NCBI RefSeq assembly: GCF_034424315.1
Contig: NZ_CP139972.1
Coordinates: forward strand, 8,068,501 to 8,132,500
From: Chitinophaga sancti
GTDB lineage: Bacteria > Bacteroidota > Bacteroidia > Chitinophagales > Chitinophagaceae
Direction: 5' to 3'
DNA: 64,000 nucleotides
Shown piece by piece: positions 45,557-54,191 of this stretch (positions are counted from its first letter, which is position 1; each line of letters begins with the position of its first letter). The position numbers were made by a program, and so were the translations under genes. The notes below the pieces were generated by a model, which saw nothing but the letters and a program-made list of their open reading frames with translations, searched no databases and was not told where the DNA came from.

Positions 45557-46330
45557 ATGAAAAGAACGAGCAACCCCTTGTTGCGCAGTAAAACTGCCCT
45601 GTATTTCCTGTGTGTAGCAGCAGGTATTTCTGTATTTGCACCAGCCTGTAAAAAGGATGACAAAGAAAGCAGCGCACCAGCTGTAAGCCAGGCAGAAGTA
45701 GCCGCTGCAGTGAATACCGCGGTAACTAACGGTGGTGTTGTTGCGCAAACAGAACAGGCTGCACAAACTGCTTCTATGTACATCGCTACACGTAAAGCTG
45801 CAAAAGTAACTACCGATGATTGCGGTTATAGTGACAATGGCGAAATCAAGTTTGCAACAGAACCTAATACCGTTCCTTATCTGAGCATCAACTACACTTA
45901 CGATTTCCAACTGAAATGTGATGCGAATAAGAATTTCCAGGCATTCCATTTCGATTTTGGTGGTAAGACTGTTTATACAGATAAAAAGATGTCTGTAGCT
46001 GATACTTCAACTGCTAATTTCGATATCACTGGTCTGAGCGACGACAGCAAACCATGGGTATTCAACCAGACATTTAAAAACAGAGCTGGCCTGGTTTCCA
46101 AGGATGCTTCTACTCAATCTTTCTACAGTGTAATTGATTATACAGCAGCAGATGTAACTGTTAGTAAATCAACATTACAGATCGTATCCGGTACAGCTAA
46201 ATTAAAGATTAGCGGTACAAATGCTGCTGGTAAATCTTTCAGCTACGAAGGTCAGATCGTATATAAGGGTAACAAAAAGGCTGTATTCACTGTCACTGGT
46301 GGTAGCAGCTTTGACCTGACATGGAATTAA
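45557..46330 (+). CDS. Lipoprotein of unknown function (second of a tandem pair)
   Basis: 257 residues; signal peptide with VAAGISVFAPACKKDDKES, a weaker lipobox (A-P-A-C) but the same CKKD start as the paralogue. The mature domain repeats the plan of 44579-45340: an N-terminal helix (AEVAAAVNTAVTNGGVV), a Cys-bearing middle (TTDDCGYSDNGE) and C-terminal beta strands. A bidirectional terminator separates it from the convergent DUF4397 gene. The duplication suggests a dosage or variation role at the cell surface; function is unknown. Confidence 0.75.
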   Translation: MKRTSNPLLRSKTALYFLCVAAGISVFAPACKKDDKESSAPAVSQAEVAAAVNTAVTNGGVVAQTEQAAQTASMYIATRKAAKVTTDDCGYSDNGEIKFATEPNTVPYLSINYTYDFQLKCDANKNFQAFHFDFGGKTVYTDKKMSVADTSTANFDITGLSDDSKPWVFNQTFKNRAGLVSKDASTQSFYSVIDYTAADVTVSKSTLQIVSGTAKLKISGTNAAGKSFSYEGQIVYKGNKKAVFTVTGGSSFDLTWN

Positions 46331-46344
46331 TTTTTCCAACCTAT

Positions 46345-46380
46345 AAAAAAAAGCTCACGCTTATGGCGTGAGCTTTTTTT
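46345..46380. terminator. Bidirectional terminator
   Basis: AAAAGCTCACGC / GCGTGAGCTTTT with a 5-nt loop and A/T-runs on both sides, between convergent genes. Confidence 0.9.
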
Positions 46381-46400
46381 GTGTCTCATTGCATGCGCGC

Positions 46401-47105
46401 TTATTTATTCTCCATCACACTAACAGATAGAGGCTGTTCAGTCAGCACATTGTTCCCCACCAGGCCAATCGCCGCCACAGTATAGATTTTTCCTGCGGTG
46501 AGCACTACATCACTCTTTGTTACGACTGCTGTACCACTTGTAGCGTCAGACAGTTTCAGGGTATATGTACCTGCTGCCATCTCTTTGAATTCACTCACAG
46601 ATTTATAAGCGTTGTTGTTGAATAACAAGCTGTCGCTTACAAAGAAATTTACCGCACCTAAATTGGTAGAAGCATGTACAAAGCGGATCTTCGCTTTACC
46701 TGAAGCAGGTGCATCCAGGTTGTCTTTCGTCAGGATTCCTGTTGCACTGTTATCACTGGTTTTACCAGTCGTGAACAGGGAATAATTACCACCTTCAAAC
46801 TTTACCGGCAGTGATAATACTGTGTTACCGGACAGCGCATTTTTGAAGTCGTAGGTTGCTTCGCCATTGGCAACACTCAGATAAGCAGTAGCAGTGTTGT
46901 AATCAATAACAGAAGAATTGATCTTACTGTCACCTTTGTATACATTCACATTACCTGCATCGGGGAATACATTCACAATCTTAACAGTTGCATCCGGTTC
47001 AATCGCAGTATCGTTGTCATCTTTGCTACAGGAAGAAAAAGTTACAAGTCCTGCAAGTGCGAAAGCGGCTAACAAACGGCTGCTGGCATGATTCAGCATA
47101 GTCAT
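46401..47105 (-). CDS. DUF4397 domain lipoprotein
   Basis: About 234 residues. A lipoprotein signal peptide (LLAAFALAGLVTFSSCSKDDND) is followed by a DUF4397 beta domain: VKIVNVFPDAGNVNVYKGD, and a second strand set AKIRFVHASTNLGAVNFFVSD, the two half-repeats typical of this family. Such proteins are surface or periplasmic and resemble anti-sigma-linked or adhesin modules, role unknown. The start at 47105 (MTML) or 47099 (ML) gives the signal peptide; a longer frame to 47162 adds an unlikely charged leader. Confidence 0.85.
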   Translation of the reverse strand: MTMLNHASSRLLAAFALAGLVTFSSCSKDDNDTAIEPDATVKIVNVFPDAGNVNVYKGDSKINSSVIDYNTATAYLSVANGEATYDFKNALSGNTVLSLPVKFEGGNYSLFTTGKTSDNSATGILTKDNLDAPASGKAKIRFVHASTNLGAVNFFVSDSLLFNNNAYKSVSEFKEMAAGTYTLKLSDATSGTAVVTKSDVVLTAGKIYTVAAIGLVGNNVLTEQPLSVSVMENK

Positions 47106-47254
47106 ATTCGGTCTTTTTTTTAAAATTGAAAATATAAGTTGACTCTGCACCCTAAAAAACATAAACTATGCCATGCGATTTAACAGGGTTTTAGCAATTA
47201 GCACTATTGGCTTTTTTACACATTTTGTAGTGGAATTCCTCAAAGCAGGTAAAG

Positions 47255-47283
47255 TTGTTTAACCATTTAATTCCTTATTTTAG
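47255..47283 (+). promoter_or_regulatory. Promoter of the RsbQ-like gene
   Basis: TTG (47255-47257), 18-nt spacer, TATTTTAG (47276-47283; 7 of 8 to consensus), 30 nt before the ATG at 47314. Confidence 0.45.
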
Positions 47284-47313
47284 CTAACCGGATATAACCC
47301 CCCGTTATTATAT

Positions 47314-48117
47314 ATGCACACAGTTAAGGAGAAGAATAACGTTCACATTCGTGGTAAAGCCGACGCTGCGCAAACCATCATCTTCGGCCATGGCTTTGGC
47401 TCAGACCAAACAGCATTTGAACCCCTGGTAAAGGCTTTTGAAGCAGATTATAAGATTGTGCTCTTCGACAATGTGGGTGGTGGCAAGGCAGATATCAATG
47501 CCTTTAGTCCATCCCGCTATAGCAGTATACAGGGTTATGTAACGGATCTGGGCGACCTGCTTCGGGAGCTGCAACTGTCGGATATAATATATGTAGGCCA
47601 TTCTGTGAACGGGATGATAGGCCTGCTCTCCGCTATTAAATATCCATCTTATTTTAATAAACTGGTACTGCTGGGTAGCAGCCCCCGCTACCTGAACGAG
47701 CCTGAAAGTGGCTATATAGGCGGGTTTAACATGGAAGCCCTGGAGCAACTGTACCACGCTATGAGCACAAATTACTATGCCTGGGCAAGCGGCTTTGCCC
47801 AACTGGTGGTGCAGAACCACGACAGACCTGAGCTGGCAGCCAGTTTTGCCAAAAGCTTATCCTCTATCCGGGCAGATATTGCATTGTCTGTGGCAAAAGC
47901 TATCTTTGAGATGGATCACCGGAGTGATCTGGGTAAATCCAGCATCCCTGCTATGATTGTGCAAACCACAGAAGATCCGGCAGTGCCGAAGGTAGTAGGA
48001 GCCTATATGCATCAGCATATTCTTAACAGTCAGCTGGCTACCGTGGATACCGAAGGGCATTTCCCCCATGTGAGTGCACCGGAAGAAGTGATCAGTATTA
48101 TTAAGTCCTTTATATAA
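47314..48117 (+). CDS. RsbQ-like alpha/beta hydrolase
   Basis: 267-residue hydrolase of the RsbQ / KAI2-D14 family. Catalytic triad: S97 in VGHSVNGMIGLL, D221 in TTEDPAVP and H249 in EGHFPHVS. Agreement with Bacillus RsbQ extends well beyond these, e.g. FGHGFGSDQTAFEPL, VLFDNVGGGKAD, GGFNMEALEQL, NYYAWA and VVGAYMHQHI. In Bacillus, RsbQ supplies an unknown small hydrophobic ligand that activates the PAS domain of the phosphatase RsbP. Here the next gene, 13 nt downstream, encodes a sensor-like protein, so the pairing is kept. Likely cytoplasmic; the ligand is unknown. Confidence 0.92.
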   Translation: MHTVKEKNNVHIRGKADAAQTIIFGHGFGSDQTAFEPLVKAFEADYKIVLFDNVGGGKADINAFSPSRYSSIQGYVTDLGDLLRELQLSDIIYVGHSVNGMIGLLSAIKYPSYFNKLVLLGSSPRYLNEPESGYIGGFNMEALEQLYHAMSTNYYAWASGFAQLVVQNHDRPELAASFAKSLSSIRADIALSVAKAIFEMDHRSDLGKSSIPAMIVQTTEDPAVPKVVGAYMHQHILNSQLATVDTEGHFPHVSAPEEVISIIKSFI

Positions 48118-48130
48118 ACAGCTATTTACA

Positions 48131-48955
48131 GTGACACGCTGGGAAAGAACTGCGCTTACATTTATCAGTCAGACGAGTGATTGGGACAGGAACAGGGATA
48201 GTACTTCATTCATTCCCTTCAGTATATCCCTGCTGCGGGAATTGTTTGGGGCCTATAGCTCCCTGCTACTGGATTTTGAGGATGCTTATACCGCCAAGGT
48301 AAAAGCAGCGAGCCCGTCATACCTGAATGATCTGATCCTGAACCCGGGTCCGATCATCGCATTGCTGGAGCAGCATCATTTTAAGGCAATATACTGGGCA
48401 CAGATACCTGAAAGAAACCCCTTTGATGATTTGCTGCAGGCGCTTTCTTCGGCCGTTATATTGCCTGTAAAAGCGCATGGTGTGAATGGAGTGATCCTGT
48501 TTGGATGGAGTGAACCGCAGATTTTTGATGCCCCGGCAAGGGAGTCACTGGAGATTATCCAGGGGCGCCTGAGGGAGATCTTACAGCAATCTTATAACCA
48601 GCGCGTGCTGAGCGGTACTATGTTGCGCTTTACAGCTATCATGCATGCTATGCCACAGGCAATCGTGTTCATTGGGAATGATGGACATTCCGGTTGGGTG
48701 AATGCGGCTGCTGCAAGTCTTTTGCAACTGGAGCGATCCGGAGAGCAGCCTCCTCATGTTTTATCTGCTGTGATGGGGCAATTGATTAATAGTGCGGAGA
48801 ATAAGGAGCATATTAATAATGAAGCCCTGCAGTTGTTTATGTCACCGGATAATCAAATGAAAGATATGAGATGGGAGATACCCGGGAATACGCTATCAGT
48901 ATCCTGCATGCCGGTAGATGGAATCGGGCGACTGTGGGAATTTAAGAAATTGTAA
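48131..48955 (+). CDS. GAF/PAS-like sensor protein paired with RsbQ-like hydrolase
   Basis: 274 residues with a GTG start 13 nt after the RsbQ-like gene. The first ~150 residues resemble a GAF-like domain (FKAIYWAQIPERNPFDDLL, GVNGVILFGWSEPQIF, followed by a helix SLEIIQGRLREIL). From about 170 a PAS-like module follows (LRFTAIMHAMPQAIVFIGNDG, GWVNAAAASLLQL). There is no PP2C phosphatase, kinase, GGDEF or DNA-binding domain, unlike RsbP, so the output must be passed to another protein. Domain calls are from pattern only. Confidence 0.7.
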   Translation: MTRWERTALTFISQTSDWDRNRDSTSFIPFSISLLRELFGAYSSLLLDFEDAYTAKVKAASPSYLNDLILNPGPIIALLEQHHFKAIYWAQIPERNPFDDLLQALSSAVILPVKAHGVNGVILFGWSEPQIFDAPARESLEIIQGRLREILQQSYNQRVLSGTMLRFTAIMHAMPQAIVFIGNDGHSGWVNAAAASLLQLERSGEQPPHVLSAVMGQLINSAENKEHINNEALQLFMSPDNQMKDMRWEIPGNTLSVSCMPVDGIGRLWEFKKL

Positions 48956-48981
48956 AGAGCGGCCCAACCAGGCCGCTCTTT
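48954..48981. terminator. Bidirectional terminator
   Basis: AAAGAGCGGCC / GGCCGCTCTTT with a 6-nt loop between convergent genes; overlaps the stop codon of the plus-strand gene. Confidence 0.85.
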
Positions 48982-48983
48982 AT

Positions 48984-51392
48984 TTAATTACTGATTTCAT
49001 CCTTCGCACTTAGCTTCCACTCATTATCATAAAATCCTGCTGTCTTCACTTCCGTTTCTTTTCCTTTTAATAACTCCACAGAGAAGATCATATAATCCGG
49101 GAATCCACTTCCGCCCGCAAAATACTGGTTCGCTTCCGCAGCACGCATTCCTTTCAAACCCGTACCACCAATTACCGCTACTGCAGCAATCTTACTATCC
49201 ATTCTCGGGTACATAAAATATCCCGCCAGCGCATCGCCGGTATAATTCTTATCACCCACAGAGATCTTTCCCCTGCTCATTTGCACCGGTGAATTTTTCA
49301 TCAGCAAAGAATAGGCTTTATTAGTTGTCGCATTGCCATAAATGATCACACCTCTGTCAGCATAATCGCCTGCTTTGAAATCCTTGTCAGCTACGATGTC
49401 TACAGCACCATTGCCCCTGTAATACCAGGTTTCCGCATCGTATCGCGCCTTATTCAATGACCAGGCATTTTCCTCAGCAGTACCAATTGTACCATATACA
49501 AATACCATCCGGTGATTGAATGCTTCTTTCAGCGTACCATTTCTTACAATACCTTTATCTGTATCTGCAGGGGCCTTGCCGATGCTCCACTGTGCACCAT
49601 GTTGCAGGTACAAAACTTTTTCACCACCATTATATTTAATGGTTTGTCCATCCAGCACAATGTCTCCTGCTCCAAAATCTTTCAGGTCCAAAGCCAGCAC
49701 CTGTACATTTTCTGTCGTACCACTAACGTTATTACCTGTACGGCGTAATTTCACACGACTGTATGCCAGTGCATGTTGTTGCTGTAATACCTGTACCCAA
49801 TGATATTTGGAAGAGATGGCAGTACTCGCCGTGGTGAAGTCTATCTCCTTTACACTACTATCCGCAGGAATTGTATGCCATTTGAAATAAGAGAATAAAG
49901 GACCCCAGTCTACACAGGTATCTCCATACCAATGTTCGCCGCCCGGATATTCATAATAACTGAAATCAGGATGGAAATTTGCCAGGATCTTTTTCATTTG
50001 CCTTGCATAGTCTACAGATACTACACGATCACTGTCACCATGCAAGATGTATACACCGCCTGCTTTATAGTTATTCGCTAATTTGAAAGTATTGCTTGGA
50101 TTGCTGGCTCTCAACAGGATCTCTTCGGTATTATTCTTTGGTGAATCAGGGATCAGCCCATCGGCAGAACCATAGCCCATTAAAGTAGGATAACCGGAAC
50201 AAGGCGCAATCGCTGCCCATTTACCAGGGAAGGTAGCACCTAAAATCCAGGTACCATGACCTCCCATGGAATGCCCTGTCAGGTAGATCCTTTCAGGGTC
50301 TGGTTTAAATTCCTGTGTGGCGATGTTCAGCACTTCCATTGCATCGAGTCTGCCCCAGTCTTCCCAGTTAAAACCGCGTGGCCTTCTGTTGGTTGGTGCT
50401 GCCAATACACCCCAGTCTTTGTATTTATAGGCGTTGGCCTGGTTGATGGCCTGAACTTCTGCACCATGTACGGAGAGGAACAACGCAGGAGCCTTACCAC
50501 CAGGATTTAGTTGCGGAGAGATGGCATAGTATTGCACACTGCCATCAATACCACTTACGAAAGTACTGCTGTAATGCTCACTGGCATTCACGGTTTTCAG
50601 TGCCATTTCTTTATGATCGATCACTTTGTTCTGACTGCTCAGTGCTAATGCTACGCTGTTATGATCGCTGGCAGCGGCAGAAGCATCCATCATAAAACCA
50701 ACTTTACGTGTAGCCAGTGGCGCTATATCTGGCAGGGTAGTGGTCAGTGTTTTTCCCTGTACGGTAGCCTTTATCTGCAGGCCTTTCAGGGCTTTGTCCG
50801 AAGTATTGATCACGACAACTGCAGCCCAGAGACCACTGTTATCTTTGCCTTTTACGATAAAGGGCATGGTAGAATCAGCGACGCTGAGATAAACAGGTTG
50901 TGCAGGGAAAGTTAATTTTGCACGCAGGCCTTGTCTGCCCCAGCCCTTCATGGTACGGATGTAGAATTCATTCACACCCTGTTTCAGTTGAACAGGTGTA
51001 AACATCCATCCATAACGATACATATCACCGGCATGTGGTACACCGTTTACATACACCATCGAGTGGCCGGCAATGTTTAAGATGGCCGTTTGTGCTTTAG
51101 GAGAATTGTAGGTTACATAAATGTAGCCATTGGTCAATGCTTTTCCGGAGAAAGCGCCGTCTTCACCGGCAGTAACGGTTTGCCAGTGCTCACCGTCGAA
51201 TGAATTGCTGCCATTGGTAGGTGCCTGCAATGAACCGTTGCTGAAGGCATAAGCTAATTGATCCGTGAACAAAGCTGTTCTGCCATATTGATGACAGGGG
51301 CCGCTCATCAGGCCTTCTTTAAAAACATATCCATCCTGTGCAAAGAGGGCGTTTCCCGCCAATAGTGCCAGGGCTAAAAATAATCGCCGCAT
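48984..51392 (-). CDS. Large exported esterase / prolyl oligopeptidase-like hydrolase
   Basis: 802 residues with a signal peptide (RRLFLALALLAGNALFAQ). The N-terminal half is beta-rich and contains a lectin-like portion (YVTYNSPKAQTAILNIAGHSM, FYIRTMKGWGRQGL). The alpha/beta hydrolase domain spans about residues 290-510: oxyanion segment ALFLSVHGAEVQA, nucleophile ITGHSMGGHGTW-type elbow (YLTGHSMGGHGTW), Asp in ILHGDSDRVV and His in YPGGEHWYGD. A further beta domain follows. It resembles PHB-depolymerase-like or feruloyl-type esterases attached to large scaffolds. Substrate unknown, presumably a polymer ester outside the cell. Confidence 0.85.
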   Translation of the reverse strand: MRRLFLALALLAGNALFAQDGYVFKEGLMSGPCHQYGRTALFTDQLAYAFSNGSLQAPTNGSNSFDGEHWQTVTAGEDGAFSGKALTNGYIYVTYNSPKAQTAILNIAGHSMVYVNGVPHAGDMYRYGWMFTPVQLKQGVNEFYIRTMKGWGRQGLRAKLTFPAQPVYLSVADSTMPFIVKGKDNSGLWAAVVVINTSDKALKGLQIKATVQGKTLTTTLPDIAPLATRKVGFMMDASAAASDHNSVALALSSQNKVIDHKEMALKTVNASEHYSSTFVSGIDGSVQYYAISPQLNPGGKAPALFLSVHGAEVQAINQANAYKYKDWGVLAAPTNRRPRGFNWEDWGRLDAMEVLNIATQEFKPDPERIYLTGHSMGGHGTWILGATFPGKWAAIAPCSGYPTLMGYGSADGLIPDSPKNNTEEILLRASNPSNTFKLANNYKAGGVYILHGDSDRVVSVDYARQMKKILANFHPDFSYYEYPGGEHWYGDTCVDWGPLFSYFKWHTIPADSSVKEIDFTTASTAISSKYHWVQVLQQQHALAYSRVKLRRTGNNVSGTTENVQVLALDLKDFGAGDIVLDGQTIKYNGGEKVLYLQHGAQWSIGKAPADTDKGIVRNGTLKEAFNHRMVFVYGTIGTAEENAWSLNKARYDAETWYYRGNGAVDIVADKDFKAGDYADRGVIIYGNATTNKAYSLLMKNSPVQMSRGKISVGDKNYTGDALAGYFMYPRMDSKIAAVAVIGGTGLKGMRAAEANQYFAGGSGFPDYMIFSVELLKGKETEVKTAGFYDNEWKLSAKDEISN

Positions 51393-51493
51393 AAAATTGA
51401 TTTATACGGAACAAAATAGAGAGCGGACTGAAGAAATGCATGTAGTATTTTGCCTGATACGGGTGTAATTTGAAGAGTGGTAATTTTGGGGCC

Positions 51494-52360
51494 TTATGCG
51501 GGTATTAACACTAATAAACATTGGGCCATGATCGCTGCTTTCACAGTTTTTACCTTGCCCAGGTATTCACCATCTACCTGGAAATGCGCCTTTCTTTTAG
51601 TTAATATTGTTACCTGGTCAGCCTGTATCACTTCTGTTTTTCTCGGATCGAAAGGTTTGAATCGCCTGATCATCTTTAGCAATTCCAGTATTGAAAGCCG
51701 CCTGATAATCACTACTTCAAACAAGCCGTCGCTGAGATTGCCATCGGGGTTGATACTTACACCTGTGCCATATCTTCGCGCATTTGCCAGCACGATCATA
51801 AATGCTACTCTTGTTAGCGAAACCTGTGCATTCCGGATCTGCACCTGCAGGGATTGCCTTTGCCAGAGTGTTTTAAATGAAGAGAGTGCATAGCCCAGTT
51901 TACCACGAATCCCGCCCTGTTCAAAGTTCCTGACCAGCAGCGCATTGAGCCCCAGATCTCCCAGGTGTATACAGATCTCGTTTTCATTGATGCGAATGGC
52001 ATCAATTGTCTGTACCTTTCCATCCAGGATGATCTGCATGGCCTGTTCAAAGTTTTCAGGAATAGACAATTCCGCGGCCATGCCATTAGCAGAGCCGGCA
52101 GGAATAATGCCCATCGGTATCCGGGTGTGGAGTAACTGTTCTGCTACTGCCTTCACGGTGCCATCACCCCCTACGGCCACTACGCGATCCGGGTGCCAGT
52201 GCCGGATGCTCTTTTTCAGCTCCTGCCCGGAGGCTGGGCCGCCGAATATGCAAATTTCAATCGTTTCAGTCCGGTCTTTAAAAAAATTCCTGATCAATGT
52301 GGCGTGATCGGCCTTCTTTTTGCCGCCCGAAACTGGATTGATCACAAAGAGTAGCCGCAT
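51494..52360 (-). CDS. Diacylglycerol/lipid kinase (DagK/YegS family)
   Basis: 288-residue cytoplasmic lipid kinase. The N-terminal INPVSGGKKKADH and the catalytic-domain loop VVAVGGDGTVKAVAEQL (GGDGT) mark the family, with GIIPAGSANGMA as the second nucleotide-binding element. It would phosphorylate diacylglycerol or a related lipid to a phosphatidic acid. It is divergent, with a 42-nt gap, from an App1-type phosphatidate phosphatase gene that would catalyse the reverse reaction. Confidence 0.93.
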   Translation of the reverse strand: MRLLFVINPVSGGKKKADHATLIRNFFKDRTETIEICIFGGPASGQELKKSIRHWHPDRVVAVGGDGTVKAVAEQLLHTRIPMGIIPAGSANGMAAELSIPENFEQAMQIILDGKVQTIDAIRINENEICIHLGDLGLNALLVRNFEQGGIRGKLGYALSSFKTLWQRQSLQVQIRNAQVSLTRVAFMIVLANARRYGTGVSINPDGNLSDGLFEVVIIRRLSILELLKMIRRFKPFDPRKTEVIQADQVTILTKRKAHFQVDGEYLGKVKTVKAAIMAQCLLVLIPA

Positions 52361-52402
52361 AGGTTGCTATTTGTATCCTTTTAATACAAAATCAGCGCCT
52401 GA

Positions 52403-53383
52403 ATGACAGCATGGAATAAATTTCTACATTGGATGGGTATGGAGGGCTGCCCTCACATCAGGGTTTACAATGGTTTTGGTGGGGCAGAATACCTTGAAAT
52501 CTATGGTCATGTACTTGCCATAGGTCCGCGACCTGTTACGCGCTATAGCCGCTTCTTTCTCGTCAATATGTTTGCCCTGTTGCGTTTGTTTTGGGTAAAG
52601 CCCCTGGCCGGTATTAAGGTAATGCTGGAATGGGAGGGAATGCCGGTCACTGCTATAACGGAGAAAGATGGCTTCTTTCACCTGCAATGGCAGCCTGTCG
52701 CCATGCCGGCAGCAGGGAGGTACGAGGTGGTGGTAAGGATGGCAGATGTGGCGTCCTCCTCCGCTACCGGTGTAGTTATTATTCCACATCGCACACAATA
52801 TGGATGCATCTCAGATATTGATGATACCTTTTTAGTTTCTCATTCTGCAAAGATTTTTAAACGCCTCCAGGTATTGTTTACCCGCAATGCCCGCACAAGG
52901 AAACCATTCAAAGGTGTAGTCAGGCATTACCAGTTATTAAGTCTGGGTAATAATCCATTCTTTTATGTTTCCAGCAGTGAATGGAACCTGTATGCATATA
53001 TCAGGGAATTCATCCGTTTCAATGGCTTGCCGGATGGTGTATTTTTATTGAACCAGTTAAAACCATTAAGTCAATTATTGAAGAGCGGGCAAAACAAGCA
53101 TAAGACGAAGTTTACCCGTATTACCCGTATTCTCAAGCATTATCCAGATATGCGATTCATATTACTGGGCGATGATACGCAGGAGGATCCCAATATTTAC
53201 AAGGCATTGGTCGACCACTTTGGTGCGCAGATCATAGCAGTGTACCTGCGCAAAGTACGTAACAGCAAGGCGATCGCCACCAGCGAGGTGGTGCAGGCTA
53301 TGCAGGATAAGGGAATTGCAGTTTGTTATTTCGAACACAGCGAAGAGGCTATCGCACATTCACAACGCATAGGATTAATATAA
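52403..53383 (+). CDS. App1-type phosphatidate phosphatase (DUF2183)
   Basis: 326 residues. The catalytic DxDxT of the HAD-like App1 domain is D138-I-D140-D-T142 in GCISDIDDTFLVSHS. Further App1 marks are RKPFKGVVRHYQLL, FFYVSSSEWNLYAYIREFI and LLGDDTQEDPNIY. The N-terminal ~130 residues form a beta-rich domain preceding the catalytic part, as in yeast-like relatives. It would dephosphorylate phosphatidic acid to diacylglycerol. No transmembrane helix is seen, so it acts at the membrane surface. The divergent lipid kinase suggests a PA/DAG control module. Confidence 0.88.
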   Translation: MTAWNKFLHWMGMEGCPHIRVYNGFGGAEYLEIYGHVLAIGPRPVTRYSRFFLVNMFALLRLFWVKPLAGIKVMLEWEGMPVTAITEKDGFFHLQWQPVAMPAAGRYEVVVRMADVASSSATGVVIIPHRTQYGCISDIDDTFLVSHSAKIFKRLQVLFTRNARTRKPFKGVVRHYQLLSLGNNPFFYVSSSEWNLYAYIREFIRFNGLPDGVFLLNQLKPLSQLLKSGQNKHKTKFTRITRILKHYPDMRFILLGDDTQEDPNIYKALVDHFGAQIIAVYLRKVRNSKAIATSEVVQAMQDKGIAVCYFEHSEEAIAHSQRIGLI

Positions 53384-53427
53384 GAAATTGATTTTAGGCA
53401 TGTTAATTGTGCCTGAGGCATCGTTTT

Positions 53428-54159
53428 ATGAAACGTATCATCCTCACGATATTCACCATATTTTTATGCGGTACTGCTTTTGCACAGTTCAGCGATTCGG
53501 TACATTACTACGGCAAGTTCGCATCTACAGGCTCTATCAACAAGACAAACGATGTGAATGCATACCTGCTTAGTAATATGTTCAAAGTAGGTGTGAGCAA
53601 GAAAAAGATTGTCATGAATGGTTCGGGCAGCTGGGTGTATGGAGAGTCTAACAGGGAACTGACGAACAATGATTTCTCTTCTTCGCTTGACTTCAGTCTA
53701 TTCCGTGCCGTGAGACAAATTTATTATTGGGGATTGGCGAACTACGATAAAAGTTTTTCACTGAAGATTAATGATCGTTTCCAGGTGGGCGCGGGTATTG
53801 CTTATAATTTCCTGGACAGGAAGACGGCGTATCTCTCCGTGAGTGATGGGTTTATCTGGGAGAAAGGAGATTTGTTTATAGAAGATACGATACATGATGT
53901 ATACGATGCGGTGCGTAATTCATTCCGTGTGTCGTACAAGTTTGTATTTGCGAATATGATCACGATAGATGGTACGCAGTTTTTTCAGCCGGATATTACT
54001 GATATCAGTGATTACAACCTGAAATCGGTGAATAGTATCGCATTTAACCTGCGAAAGTGGCTGGCAATTACAGCATCGATGACGTATAATAAAGTAACGC
54101 GAACGGGGAGGGAGAACTTGTTATTTACATATGGGTTAACGTTAGAAAAATATTTCTGA
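53428..54159 (+). CDS. Exported DUF481-like beta-barrel protein
   Basis: About 243 residues with signal peptide (KRIILTIFTIFLCGTAFAQF) and alternating beta strands through to an aromatic C-terminus (LLFTYGLTLEKYF), the pattern of a small outer membrane barrel of the DUF481 type. The ATG at 53428 starts the signal peptide; a frame start at 53407 adds a charged leader. It follows the App1 gene by 44 nt on the same strand and may share its transcript. Function unknown. Confidence 0.8.
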   Translation: MKRIILTIFTIFLCGTAFAQFSDSVHYYGKFASTGSINKTNDVNAYLLSNMFKVGVSKKKIVMNGSGSWVYGESNRELTNNDFSSSLDFSLFRAVRQIYYWGLANYDKSFSLKINDRFQVGAGIAYNFLDRKTAYLSVSDGFIWEKGDLFIEDTIHDVYDAVRNSFRVSYKFVFANMITIDGTQFFQPDITDISDYNLKSVNSIAFNLRKWLAITASMTYNKVTRTGRENLLFTYGLTLEKYF

Positions 54160-54185
54160 GGTCCGCGCATTGCGAACCTCAGAAA
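54153..54185. terminator. Bidirectional terminator
   Basis: TTTCTGAGGT / ACCTCAGAAA around a CGC-rich loop between convergent genes; the left arm includes the stop codon of the DUF481-like gene. Confidence 0.8.
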
Positions 54186-54191
54186 ATATAA

